Part shown: piece after piece, positions 6,267 through 12,672 of the stretch
Position numbering within the stretch: the stretch's first letter is position 1
Layout of the letters: every line of letters begins with the position of its first letter
Source: Gemmatimonadota bacterium
GTDB taxonomy: Bacteria; Latescibacterota; UBA2968; UBA8231
NCBI GenBank assembly: GCA_028875335.1
Contig: JAPPEF010000032.1
Coordinates: 1 to 23,911, forward strand
DNA: 23,911 bases
Direction: 5' to 3'
Made by a program: the position numbers and the translations under genes
The notes under the pieces: generated by a model
Told to the model about the DNA's origin: nothing
Databases searched by the model: none
What the model saw: only the letters and a program-made list of their open reading frames with translations

Positions 6267-6324
6267 GATTCGTTCATTTATCCTGACTCAACTTGACCAG
6301 TTTTCGCTATGATCGAACGCAAAT
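6267..6324 (-). repeat. 58-bp repeat, copy 2: 3' end of MazG-like gene
   Basis: Counterpart of 3061-3118. Here it codes for the last residues of the intact MazG-like protein (RSIIAKTGQVESG). The bases after the stop read ATGAACGAATC in both copies, which at copy 1 are the first codons of the DUF433 gene. Copy 2 may therefore keep the first four codons of a deleted DUF433-like gene. Confidence 0.85.
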
Positions 6325-6685
6325 CCGGCTCTGAAAACTGATCGGACTTCAACACTTTGCCGTCCTGCCTGAATATCGGCTTGCCTTGCTCATCTAGCTT
6401 GCTCATATTGCTGCGGTGGACTTCATCAAAGAGCTCTTCGGCAATGTCCTGCAGACCATGCGTGATGAACGTACCCAGCAGTACGTACAGCATGTCGGTA
6501 AGGGCGTCTGCGATCTCGACGATGTCGTGGTTATGTACGGCCGCTCGATACTCTTCTAGCTCCTCCAAAAACATCTGGATACGCCCTTGGCTTATCTCCG
6601 CCGGCACCTTTGCCGTAGGCGTGCGCTCCATGTATGCTTGGAATACCTCGTGAAAACATCTCACTCTATCTAGCTGATCTTTCAC
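6278..6685 (-). CDS. MazG-like nucleotide pyrophosphohydrolase
   Basis: A 135-residue all-alpha NTP pyrophosphatase-type protein. The metal-binding pattern E-x-x-E...E-x-x-D is seen in MFLEELEEYRAAVHNHDIVEIADALTDMLYVLLGT (residues near 38-72), followed by ELFDEVHRSNMSKLDEQGKPIFRQDGKVLK, a tail typical of this MazG-like group. It hydrolyses (d)NTPs to NMP and pyrophosphate, or a related nucleotide, in the cytosol. The start is the GTG at 6685, with AGGAGAT 5 nt upstream and the family-typical beginning MKDQLDRVRCFHEVF. A frame back to 6721 adds 12 residues without a ribosome site. It is the first gene after the attC-like site at 6757-6819. Its 3' end is duplicated in front of the DUF433 gene. 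Confidence 0.82.
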   Translation of the reverse strand: MKDQLDRVRCFHEVFQAYMERTPTAKVPAEISQGRIQMFLEELEEYRAAVHNHDIVEIADALTDMLYVLLGTFITHGLQDIAEELFDEVHRSNMSKLDEQGKPIFRQDGKVLKSDQFSEPDLRSIIAKTGQVESG

Positions 6686-6690
6686 TTGGC

Positions 6691-6697
6691 ATCTCCT
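6691..6697 (-). promoter_or_regulatory. Shine-Dalgarno deciding the MazG-like GTG start
   Basis: Reads AGGAGAT on the minus strand, 5 nt before GTG 6685. This favours the 135-residue product over the longer frame from 6721. Confidence 0.6.
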
Positions 6698-6756
6698 GAC
6701 AGCTCTGCCGAATACCTTCACAGATAGTTTATGAGTCTACGAACCTAATGGCTGGT

Positions 6757-6819
6757 GTATAACGGACTGCCCATACACAACCCCGCGTATGCGGCGCAGC
6801 ATAAATCGTGCTGTTATAC
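6757..6819 (-). other. attC-like integron recombination site
   Basis: A 63-bp imperfect palindrome with core boxes GTATAAC (6757-6763) and GTTATAC (6813-6819), exact reverse complements of each other. The pairing extends to GGTG...CGCC outside with one wobble. This is the form seen in Vibrio-type attC sites (GCATAAC/GTTATGC). A central hairpin CCGC-GTAT-GCGG lies inside. The site begins 12 nt after the stop of the AlbA_2 gene, as expected at a cassette end. The inner L boxes pair poorly, so activity is uncertain. Confidence 0.6.
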
Positions 6820-6831
6820 GCCGGTTCCAAA

Positions 6832-8031
6832 TCACTCGACAAGAAACCACCTCCTGATCTTCTCTAGTAGTTCGTCCGTAACACCCTCTATTTGTCTCAG
6901 ATCAGCTTCTTCGTCATCTCTCCAGAAGAAGTCTGCTAACCGTGCCGCAAGCTGGACATCTATTCCGAGAACTTCACGGAAGACTCTGTAGTCCAGACCC
7001 CGAGGATTGATCTTCTCCATTTCGTTTCCGCCCGCAAGAACATGACGGAGGTTCTTCAGAGTAGTGATGGAAAGGTCAAGACCTGTGGCACCTGCAATAC
7101 TGGTAAGACGGTCAAGTGACCGTCCTTCCTTTTCGACTTCTTTGGTAAGTTCTTTGATAGCCTTCTCGATTTTTCCTACCTGCTCGTACATAGGTGAAGA
7201 CGGCGATGATGTATAAAGAAAGTCACGTAGATCGATGTGGAATCGATCCGTGACTATCTCGTCAACTTGGGAATTGTAGTAGGTTGCCTCTACATCAAAG
7301 CAGGAGACAATGGGACTGTTATTATCCAGAACCTGATGAAATGGATGGTACCGAAGGAGGTAGTTCCTCCCCGGAGGAAAGGACGTGATTCCATTCTTCA
7401 GGAGTGGGGCGTTTTCTACGTCCCCTGGCCATGATGGCATAGGATCGAAGGTTAGTTTTACATTTTCTGCAGCTACAGAGCCGATGTTTGTAATGGAGAA
7501 ATGGATCAGGAGGGCGTGCTCTGTCTCAATGTCAAAGTTGATCAGAGATTTCACGATCTGCCGTCGATTTCGAACGTCCGCTATCTCGTAGTCCTCCATC
7601 GGTTCGGTTTTGAAGTTGTACCTCCTATAGTAGCGGTGGTAGCCACGTTCCTGATGTGGTCCTCGGTAACTTTTCGGAATTTCTATTGCATATGCAGAAC
7701 GATCAGAGCTGAGCGGGATCTGAGCTATCACTATGCCATCAAGACGGGGTGCTATGTTGCCATGAATTACGTCCTCGAACCATTCTCGATTGTAAATATC
7801 ATGGTCTATACCGTCGTCAATTCTTATGGGAAGATGTTCCTCCTCTTCAATGCCGTAGACGATTATGCCACCATCTGAGTTAGCGAAGGAGGAGACATCC
7901 TTCGCTAACTCTGCTCGGTTCTTGCCAGATTTAGATACTGCCATACTGCTCTTATATTCTAAGTGCAGGCTCTCTTGGAATTGCCCGGATATCATTCTCT
8001 CAAGATCGGCTCGCGTTCTTGGAAGATTCAT
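6832..8031 (-). CDS. AlbA_2/Schlafen-type DNA-binding domain protein
   Basis: A 399-residue protein. The N-terminal region (about 8-150) has the AlbA_2 (Schlafen AlbA_2-like) signature: LHLEYKSSM, then ELAKDVSSFANSDGGIIVYGIEEEE, and GYHRYYRRYNFKTEPM near 130-146. Such domains bind nucleic acid or nucleotides and occur in regulators and defence proteins. The middle (about 165-275) is beta-rich, with HFSITNIGSVAAENVKLTFDP resembling an Ig-like fold. Residues about 285-320 look coiled-coil (VGKIEKAIKELTKEVEKEGR), and the C-terminus is helical. No ATPase or helicase motifs are present. It is the only gene between two attC-like sites, so it forms a complete single-gene cassette of about 1.3 kb. 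The AlbA_2 call is good; the function of the rest is unknown. Confidence 0.8.
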   Translation of the reverse strand: MNLPRTRADLERMISGQFQESLHLEYKSSMAVSKSGKNRAELAKDVSSFANSDGGIIVYGIEEEEHLPIRIDDGIDHDIYNREWFEDVIHGNIAPRLDGIVIAQIPLSSDRSAYAIEIPKSYRGPHQERGYHRYYRRYNFKTEPMEDYEIADVRNRRQIVKSLINFDIETEHALLIHFSITNIGSVAAENVKLTFDPMPSWPGDVENAPLLKNGITSFPPGRNYLLRYHPFHQVLDNNSPIVSCFDVEATYYNSQVDEIVTDRFHIDLRDFLYTSSPSSPMYEQVGKIEKAIKELTKEVEKEGRSLDRLTSIAGATGLDLSITTLKNLRHVLAGGNEMEKINPRGLDYRVFREVLGIDVQLAARLADFFWRDDEEADLRQIEGVTDELLEKIRRWFLVE

Positions 8032-8064
8032 TTGTTGAGACCTCGCTGTGGCTTTGAAATTGGC

Positions 8065-8161
8065 GTATAACGAGCTCGCGGTTTACTAACTCGCGAAGTC
8101 AGTTGGGTTGCTGAAGGCTAAGGCGCGGATAGTGCCACCGCGCAACATCGACGTGTTAGAT
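8065..8161 (-). other. attC-like integron recombination site
   Basis: A 97-bp element with core boxes GTATAAC (8065-8071) and GTTAGAT (8155-8161). Read on the gene strand they are ATCTAAC, a full RYYYAAC match, and GTTATAC. It starts about 10 nt after the stop of the DUF4145 gene and ends 34 nt before the next gene start. Inner hairpins are present: GTTGC/GCAAC and GCGCGG/CCGCGC. Its block order is shared with the elements at 1393-1487 and 3168-3227. Confidence 0.62.
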
Positions 8162-8170
8162 ATAGGAAAA

Positions 8171-8851
8171 TCAATCGGGCATTGATTTTTCAAATTCATC
8201 CGTAAGTAGAATATTTTCTACCCAATTTACACAGAGTTTTATCAGTAACTTCAGATCCGCAATGTCTTTATCCTCCCATTTTCTGATATAGTGAGTCTCG
8301 TCGTTACCAAGCCAAGCTGCTCGTTTTGCTACAGATTTTAACCTCTCATCATCAATGTGCTCATTAATACATCGTCCGAGCATTTTACTACGTATCGCCT
8401 TTTTATCTGCTTCTATTTCTTCTCCATCACCTTCAATTCTACTGATGGAAAAATCTTTCACTAAAAATTCTAATGCCTTCCGCAGGCCAATTCCTGTTAA
8501 TTGGTGAAGTTCCATAGATTCAGATGCAAGGGCTTGATTATAGATCTCAACAAACGTAGGAGATACTTTTTCGACATTATCTGGTACGGTTACTTTTTGG
8601 GGAGTTTCGGGCCATACATATCGATAAGTGCTTTCCCCTCTCGGAACATAATAATATATACCTATGAATAATCGTTTACAGTTTTGTTTTGTACATTGAA
8701 AAACAATCTCTAGTTCACCGTTACCTGATATAGTTCCCTCAATTTTTTTTGGTGATACACTAGTATGGCAAATAGGACAAGTATCGGGGAACTTGTCTAC
8801 AACGCTGGTACCCTCCTGACCCTCAAGAGTCACAATTTTGATTTTAGCCAT
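8171..8851 (-). CDS. Zn-ribbon plus DUF4145 (HEPN-like) protein
   Basis: A 226-residue protein. Residues about 20-60 form a zinc ribbon with C25-x-x-C28 (TCPICH) and C53...C58 (QCTKQNC). From about 95 on it matches DUF4145: SPTFVEIYNQALASESMELHQLTGIGLRKALEFLVKDF, then INEHIDDERLKSVAKRAAWLGNDETHYIRKWEDKDIADLK. DUF4145 is related to HEPN helical domains, common in restriction, abortive-infection and RNA-processing contexts. The usual HEPN R-x4-6-H nuclease motif is not clear, so it may be a binding rather than a cutting domain. The coding sequence is visibly more AT-rich than the genes around it, suggesting recent transfer. It lies between repeat B and an attC-like site and probably forms one cassette. 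Confidence 0.82.
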   Translation of the reverse strand: MAKIKIVTLEGQEGTSVVDKFPDTCPICHTSVSPKKIEGTISGNGELEIVFQCTKQNCKRLFIGIYYYVPRGESTYRYVWPETPQKVTVPDNVEKVSPTFVEIYNQALASESMELHQLTGIGLRKALEFLVKDFSISRIEGDGEEIEADKKAIRSKMLGRCINEHIDDERLKSVAKRAAWLGNDETHYIRKWEDKDIADLKLLIKLCVNWVENILLTDEFEKSMPD

Positions 8852-8913
8852 TCTGAATTCCTTTCATACATCATGGGTGATTTACGTAGACCAAGTGCAA
8901 ATCTTATTACGCC

Positions 8914-9077
8914 TAACTGCTCATATCCGAACAAGTTGGTTTCGGGTGGTCGCCCTTATGACCCGAAGGTACGTCCCTGTGTGAACAGTCGCAACCAATA
9001 TCATGAGGTCGGGTATTCTACGTAACTAATTGTAATAACTTGAGATATAACGGATTCTGAGACTCAACACACCTAGT
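8914..9077. repeat. ~165-bp dispersed repeat, copy B
   Basis: Counterpart of 3857-4024 in the same orientation. The outer pair TTGGTT (8936-8941)/AACCAA (8993-8998) and an inner perfect pair TCGGGT (8942-8947)/ACCCGA (8961-8966) are kept. It fills most of the 253-nt gap between the 3' end of the Gfo/Idh/MocA gene and the DUF4145 gene, so it marks the outer edge of the cassette-like region. Confidence 0.75.
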
Positions 9078-9104
9078 GCATTTCTCTGGCAAGCGACAAA
9101 CACC

Positions 9105-10244
9105 TTACGTCGCCTCTCCCCCATCCTCCCTCCGCCAAGCCTCATACGGATTCTCCCGATTCGCCAGCGGCAAAGACACCCGCGTCCCCAACCGCTGCGA
9201 CTCGTGCACCGCCATGATCATTTCCAGCGCCGCTCGCCCGTCCTCGCCGCTGGAACAGGCCCGCACCGGGCGATCCTCCTCAATGGCTTGGATCAATTCT
9301 CGCACAATAATCAAATTGCTCTGGTGCGTGCGCTCGCCCGCTGAATACTGTTCCCACTCGTCCAACAGCACCCGTTCCCAAGTGCCGTTTTCCTCGCCGG
9401 GGATCCACATGCCCTGGCGATAGATGTACATCTCGCCGTTGGGCGAATTGCGCAGGGCGATGATGCCCTCACTGCCGTGCGCCTCAAAGCCAAACCAACG
9501 GCTGTTGTGCCCTTTTGGATAGCCCGGTTGCGATTCAAAATGCGCGGTCACCCCATTCGCAAAAACGTAGTACGCCGCCACCCCGTTGCCGGCGATCAAG
9601 CCGATGCGCTCGTCCCCTTCCCGCACATCGTCCAACGTCACCTCGCGCCGATCCTGCGTGACATGCCCGTGGGCCCAAACCACCTCGGCCCCGGCGAAGT
9701 AACGCATGCTGTCCATCATGTGCGTACCCAAGACCATCAGATCCTGAGACCCAGCCCGGCGGTCGGACTTGCCGTGGCTGCGCAGCACTTGTAGCTGGCC
9801 GATAACGCCCTCGTCAACCAACTTTTTGCCGTACTCCTCGTAGGGATTGGCGCGCCGATGCGCCACTGCGGTCTTAACGCCGTGCTCCTGACAGGCCGCC
9901 AACAGGGCGTCGGCCTCGCGCAGAGTGGGCGTCAGCGGCTTCTCGATAAACACGCCGCGCACCCCGGCCTCGGCACAGGCGATGACCATGTCGGCGTGGC
10001 AGTCGGGCATCCGCGGACAGACGCTGACTATGTCCAAGTCCTCGTCGGCGAGCATCTGGCGGTAATCGGCGTAGAGCCGCTGGGCACCCGTGCGCTCGCC
10101 GGCTGCGGCGCGGCCCTCGGGATCGGAGTCGGCCACAGCAACTAAATCCACTTGCTCCAAGTCCCGGTAAACGGTTTCCAGTCCGTGGCCGTAGTCGCCG
10201 GCACCCGTGCGCCCGATGACTCCGGCTTTGTAGCGCTTACTCAT
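9105..10244 (-). CDS. Gfo/Idh/MocA-family oxidoreductase
   Basis: A 379-residue NAD(P)-dependent dehydrogenase of normal family length. The N-terminal Rossmann domain carries GVIGRTGAGDYGHG (residues 8-21) and VAVADSDP (35-42). The conserved EKP is at 101-103 (FIEKPLTP). The C-terminal alpha/beta domain has GTHMMDSMR with H175 and D178, the usual catalytic or substrate-binding pair. It oxidises or reduces a sugar, inositol or related polyol in the cytosol; the substrate cannot be read. ATG 10244 has GAGGAG about 9 nt upstream. The downstream neighbour is repeat B, and a hairpin element lies upstream. With the nearby DMT transporter and PhyH dioxygenase it may serve uptake and breakdown of a small organic compound, though the genes are not in one operon. 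Codon use is GC-rich, unlike the cassette-like region. Confidence 0.92.
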   Translation of the reverse strand: MSKRYKAGVIGRTGAGDYGHGLETVYRDLEQVDLVAVADSDPEGRAAAGERTGAQRLYADYRQMLADEDLDIVSVCPRMPDCHADMVIACAEAGVRGVFIEKPLTPTLREADALLAACQEHGVKTAVAHRRANPYEEYGKKLVDEGVIGQLQVLRSHGKSDRRAGSQDLMVLGTHMMDSMRYFAGAEVVWAHGHVTQDRREVTLDDVREGDERIGLIAGNGVAAYYVFANGVTAHFESQPGYPKGHNSRWFGFEAHGSEGIIALRNSPNGEMYIYRQGMWIPGEENGTWERVLLDEWEQYSAGERTHQSNLIIVRELIQAIEEDRPVRACSSGEDGRAALEMIMAVHESQRLGTRVSLPLANRENPYEAWRREDGGEAT

Positions 10245-10272
10245 AATTCACACTCCTCGTCGTTTAGTTTAT

Positions 10273-10429
10273 TGATGTTATGCATTGTCCTGACGCTAGC
10301 ATTGGCAGCCAGAGATGCTTCGACTCCGCTTCGCTTTGCTCAGCATGACAAGTACTGGTGCGCTGCTTGCTGTCATGCTGAGCAAAGCGAAGCATCTCAT
10401 ACCTGCCCAATGAGCCATGCATAACATCA
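10273..10429. repeat. Hairpin element with terminal inverted repeats (copy 1)
   Basis: The outer ends are perfect 13-bp inverted repeats: TGATGTTATGCAT (10273-10285) and its complement (10417-10429). Inside, a long hairpin pairs AGATGCTTCG...CTTTGCTCAGCATGACA (from 10313) with TGTCATGCTGAGCAAAG...AAGCATCT (to 10397); the left arm has an extra 11 bases. There is no open frame. The same core recurs at 11420-11505. The structure is that of a non-autonomous MITE-like or REP-like element. It fills the gap between the dehydrogenase and permease genes. Confidence 0.8.
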
Positions 10430-10434
10430 GTGAT

Positions 10435-11373
10435 TTACTGAACCACCAAAATCACCGCCAGCACGCCCACGCCCACGCCCAAAACGGCCGCCCGACTGAT
10501 CGGCTCTTTCCACAACAGCGGTGCCGTCACATTGTCCAAAATGACAACGCCGCAGCCCACCAAGGGGAAAAATACCGTGCCCGGCACGTGCTTGAGCGCG
10601 ATCAGCACGGTCATTAAGGCCAGCAGATTGTACACCCCAATCCCAGCTCCCACCGCCAAATCAAAGCGCCGAACGCGCTGCCGCGCCTCCCACAACAACA
10701 CAGTGCCCCCAATAGTCCCAGCGGTAAAGCCGATGACCATGAGCACTTGTAAATACGAATCGTCCAAGCCAGCGTAATGCACCCAGCGCAGACAGGAAGT
10801 GCTCATCCCCTGGATACTGAAAACCAATATCAGCAGCCCGGTGGCGACCCAGCGCGAAACATTAGTCTGGTGCCCAGCGTGCCGCGACATCAACAAAACG
10901 GCCACCAACGCCAAGCCCAAGCCCAACAGTTGCAGGCCGCCCAACGGCTCGTTCCACAGCAATACGCCCAGCCCCACCGGCACGACGATGGCGAGGCGAA
11001 AAGCAGTCAACACCGAGGCCACGCGAAAGGTCCGCAACAAGCGCGTCATCAACAGCATGGAGCTAATGAAGACGACGCCAGTGATCGCGCCGACCTTCAC
11101 CGCGCCGACCGGCACTTGCAATTGCCCGGTGAATCCCAGATAGAGCAGCAGAATGGAAGCTAGCACCCAATAGTTGGTCGATACCACGGTCGGAGCGTAG
11201 CACCGGTGCTGCGAGGCCCATTTGAACACCTGCCCAAAGCCGAATTCCATCAGCAGCGGCAGCACTAACCAGAGGGGCGGTGCCCCTTCCATGCTCATCC
11301 GCCAGTCCCCCAAAAAATTGACATGCGCTCCAAACTCCACGACCATCCCATCGCTGTCAAGCCACCCGTCCAT
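10435..11373 (-). CDS. DMT-superfamily (EamA-like) inner-membrane transporter
   Basis: A very hydrophobic protein of 312 residues with about ten predicted membrane segments in two repeats, as expected for drug/metabolite transporters. The half-repeat signatures VASVLTAFRLAIVVPVGLGVLLWNEPL and HVPGTVFFPLVGCGVVILDNVTAPLLWKEPI each end in the typical W-x-E-P-L/I loop. It probably exports or imports a small metabolite; the substrate is unknown. I chose ATG 11373, which has AGGGG 5 nt upstream. A TTG at 11388 and an ATG at 11298 (nearer the first membrane helix) are alternatives, and the first would give 317 residues. Related hairpin elements lie on both sides, so the gene could be mobilised or rearranged through them. 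Confidence 0.85.
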   Translation of the reverse strand: MDGWLDSDGMVVEFGAHVNFLGDWRMSMEGAPPLWLVLPLLMEFGFGQVFKWASQHRCYAPTVVSTNYWVLASILLLYLGFTGQLQVPVGAVKVGAITGVVFISSMLLMTRLLRTFRVASVLTAFRLAIVVPVGLGVLLWNEPLGGLQLLGLGLALVAVLLMSRHAGHQTNVSRWVATGLLILVFSIQGMSTSCLRWVHYAGLDDSYLQVLMVIGFTAGTIGGTVLLWEARQRVRRFDLAVGAGIGVYNLLALMTVLIALKHVPGTVFFPLVGCGVVILDNVTAPLLWKEPISRAAVLGVGVGVLAVILVVQ

Positions 11374-11397
11374 TGCCGCCCCTGACAAAAGTCTATT

Positions 11398-11545
11398 CTA
11401 TATATAGATGTTAGGTATTAGATGCTTCGACTCCGCTTCGCTCCGCTCAGCATGACAGCAGCGAGCGCGTTCCTTTCCTTGTCATGCTGAGCGAAGCGAA
11501 GCATCCCATACCTAATGGCCTTTACGTAACGTCAGTTATATATAG
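11398..11545. repeat. Hairpin element with terminal inverted repeats (copy 2)
   Basis: The outer ends are CTATATATA (11398-11406) and TATATATAG (11537-11545). An inner TTAGGTAT/ATACCTAA pair and the hairpin core AGATGCTTCG...CTCAGCATGACA / TGTCATGCTGAGCGAAG...GCATC (11420-11505) follow. The core matches copy 1 closely, but the outer ends differ. The element lies between the divergent permease and PhyH genes and may also carry their promoters; I could not identify a convincing one. Confidence 0.75.
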
Positions 11546-11553
11546 CCGATGAC

Positions 11554-11559
11554 AGGGAG
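11554..11559 (+). promoter_or_regulatory. Shine-Dalgarno deciding the PhyH start
   Basis: AGGGAG lies 7 nt before ATG 11567, while ATG 11549 has no such site. This favours the shorter protein. Confidence 0.55.
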
Positions 11560-11566
11560 CGAGCTC

Positions 11567-12361
11567 ATGCAACTAGAACGACTGCTTCTACACCTAAAAC
11601 TAGACGGCTGGTGCGTGGTCGAAGACGTCATCCCAGCCGACCAAATCGAGCATGTGCGCCAGAGCGTCGAGGCCGCGGTCGCAGAACACCGCAATCCCGC
11701 AGCCCCAGCCGGCATTGGCCACCTGCCGGGCATGATCAACTTCGACCAGTCCTTCGCGCCTTTTCTCGCCGATGAAAACTTCCTCGCCTTGGTCGGCGCG
11801 ATGCTAGGCCATCATCCGCGCATCTCCTTCACCACCGGCACGATCAACTACCCGGGCAACGAGCGCGGCGGCTGGCACGCCGACTGGCCCTTCAACCAGG
11901 ACAACGCCGGCCACATCCCCGCGCCGTATCCCGATGCGACGGTCCACTTGACCACCTTGTGGATGCTGGCCCCTTTTACCGAGGAAAACGGCGGCACCCT
12001 CCTCGTCCCCGGCAGCCACCGCTCTCCGAACAATCCCACCGGCGACAATGGCGTCGATCCGCTGGCCCCTTATCCCACGGAAGTAAACGCCTGCGGCCCA
12101 GCCGGCAGCGTGCTCGTGCTCGACAGCCGCCTGTGGCACGCGACCGCGCCCAACCGCTCGCACGAACCCCGCACCTCTGTCGTCGTGCGCTACGCCCCTT
12201 GGTGGCTCAATGTCGAGGTCTTGCGCCCCGGCTCGGACGAGCGCCGCCGCCTGTCCGAGGAAACCGGCCTCAAGGAAAACGCCGTGCCGTCGCTGCCCGC
12301 CGACGTTTTCGCCGAACTGTCCGCCCCAGTCCAGCCCTTGTTCCGCCACTGGGTCGCCTAG
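11567..12361 (+). CDS. PhyH-family Fe(II)/2-oxoglutarate dioxygenase
   Basis: A 264-residue protein of the phytanoyl-CoA dioxygenase family. The iron-binding facial triad is H104-x-D106 (GGWHADWPF) and H191 (RLWHATAPN). R202 (HEPRTSVVVRY), 11 residues later, is the expected 2-oxoglutarate-binding arginine. The loop LWMLAPFTEENGGTLLVPGSH between them is characteristic. It hydroxylates a small organic substrate using O2 and 2-oxoglutarate in the cytosol; substrates vary widely, so none is named. The frame opens at ATG 11549, but the Shine-Dalgarno supports 11567 (MQLERLLLHLKLDGWCVV). It is transcribed divergently from the DMT gene and is followed by palindromic repeats and a terminator. Confidence 0.92.
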   Translation: MQLERLLLHLKLDGWCVVEDVIPADQIEHVRQSVEAAVAEHRNPAAPAGIGHLPGMINFDQSFAPFLADENFLALVGAMLGHHPRISFTTGTINYPGNERGGWHADWPFNQDNAGHIPAPYPDATVHLTTLWMLAPFTEENGGTLLVPGSHRSPNNPTGDNGVDPLAPYPTEVNACGPAGSVLVLDSRLWHATAPNRSHEPRTSVVVRYAPWWLNVEVLRPGSDERRRLSEETGLKENAVPSLPADVFAELSAPVQPLFRHWVA

Positions 12362-12369
12362 GTAGAATA

Positions 12370-12519
12370 GGGCACCCACGAGGGTTGCCCCTACAATTAC
12401 ATTCACACGGTCAATTCGGGGATTTGTCCGCACCGATTGCACCTGTACGATTAACCCCGATTTTTTCGCACCGCTTTCGTTTCCCATTGCCTCCGTAGGG
12501 GCACCCCTCGTGGGTGCCC
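12370..12519. repeat. Inverted pair of 25-bp palindromes (MITE/BIME-like)
   Basis: The 25-mers at 12370-12394 (GGGCACCCACGAGGGTTGCC + CCTAC) and 12495-12519 are reverse complements with one mismatch, and each can fold on itself. They enclose a ~100-bp non-coding spacer, starting 9 nt after the PhyH stop. The layout resembles a bacterial interspersed mosaic element or a short non-autonomous transposon. Together with the promoter it accounts for most of the 311-nt gap before the ABC operon. Confidence 0.8.
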
Positions 12520-12525
12520 TTTTTT
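12499..12525 (+). terminator. Rho-independent terminator downstream of PhyH gene
   Basis: A perfect 8-bp GC-rich stem, GGGCACCC (12499-12506) and GGGTGCCC (12512-12519), has a 5-nt loop and is followed at once by six T (12520-12525). It is formed by the second palindrome and insulates the ABC operon from upstream transcription. Confidence 0.8.
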
Positions 12526-12617
12526 GTGCTTCGACTGTCCGAAAATGAACAGTGATTGTTCAAAAGCGGACGAAAACGCCTTATCCCGAAAAATATAAAT
12601 CAAGTAAAAACAACCAT

Positions 12618-12646
12618 TTGTCAGTTTGGCACGGAATTTGTTATAC
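12618..12646 (+). promoter_or_regulatory. Sigma70-type promoter of the adaptor/ABC operon
   Basis: TTGTCA (12618-12623), a 17-bp spacer, then TTATAC (12641-12646) give near-consensus -35 and -10 elements with ideal spacing. The predicted transcript start is about 20 nt before the ATG at 12673, and GGAGGA (12658-12663) lies between. No operator-like palindrome is evident around it. Confidence 0.65.
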
Positions 12647-12672
12647 AAATGACAAGCGGAGGAATAAACCCC

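Noticed and set aside
10313..10397. Hairpin cores considered as part of a CRISPR array
   Set aside because: There are only two distant copies, each an inverted pair, with no regular repeats or spacers and no cas genes.
11804..12487. A 227-residue minus-strand frame opposite the PhyH gene
   Set aside because: It is a GC-rich mirror frame rich in Gly, Ala, Val and Arg; the plus strand carries intact dioxygenase motifs and a better start.
12556..12672. Upstream extension of the adaptor protein to ATG 12556
   Set aside because: It would place the promoter and the strong ribosome site inside the gene and add a leader not seen in the family.
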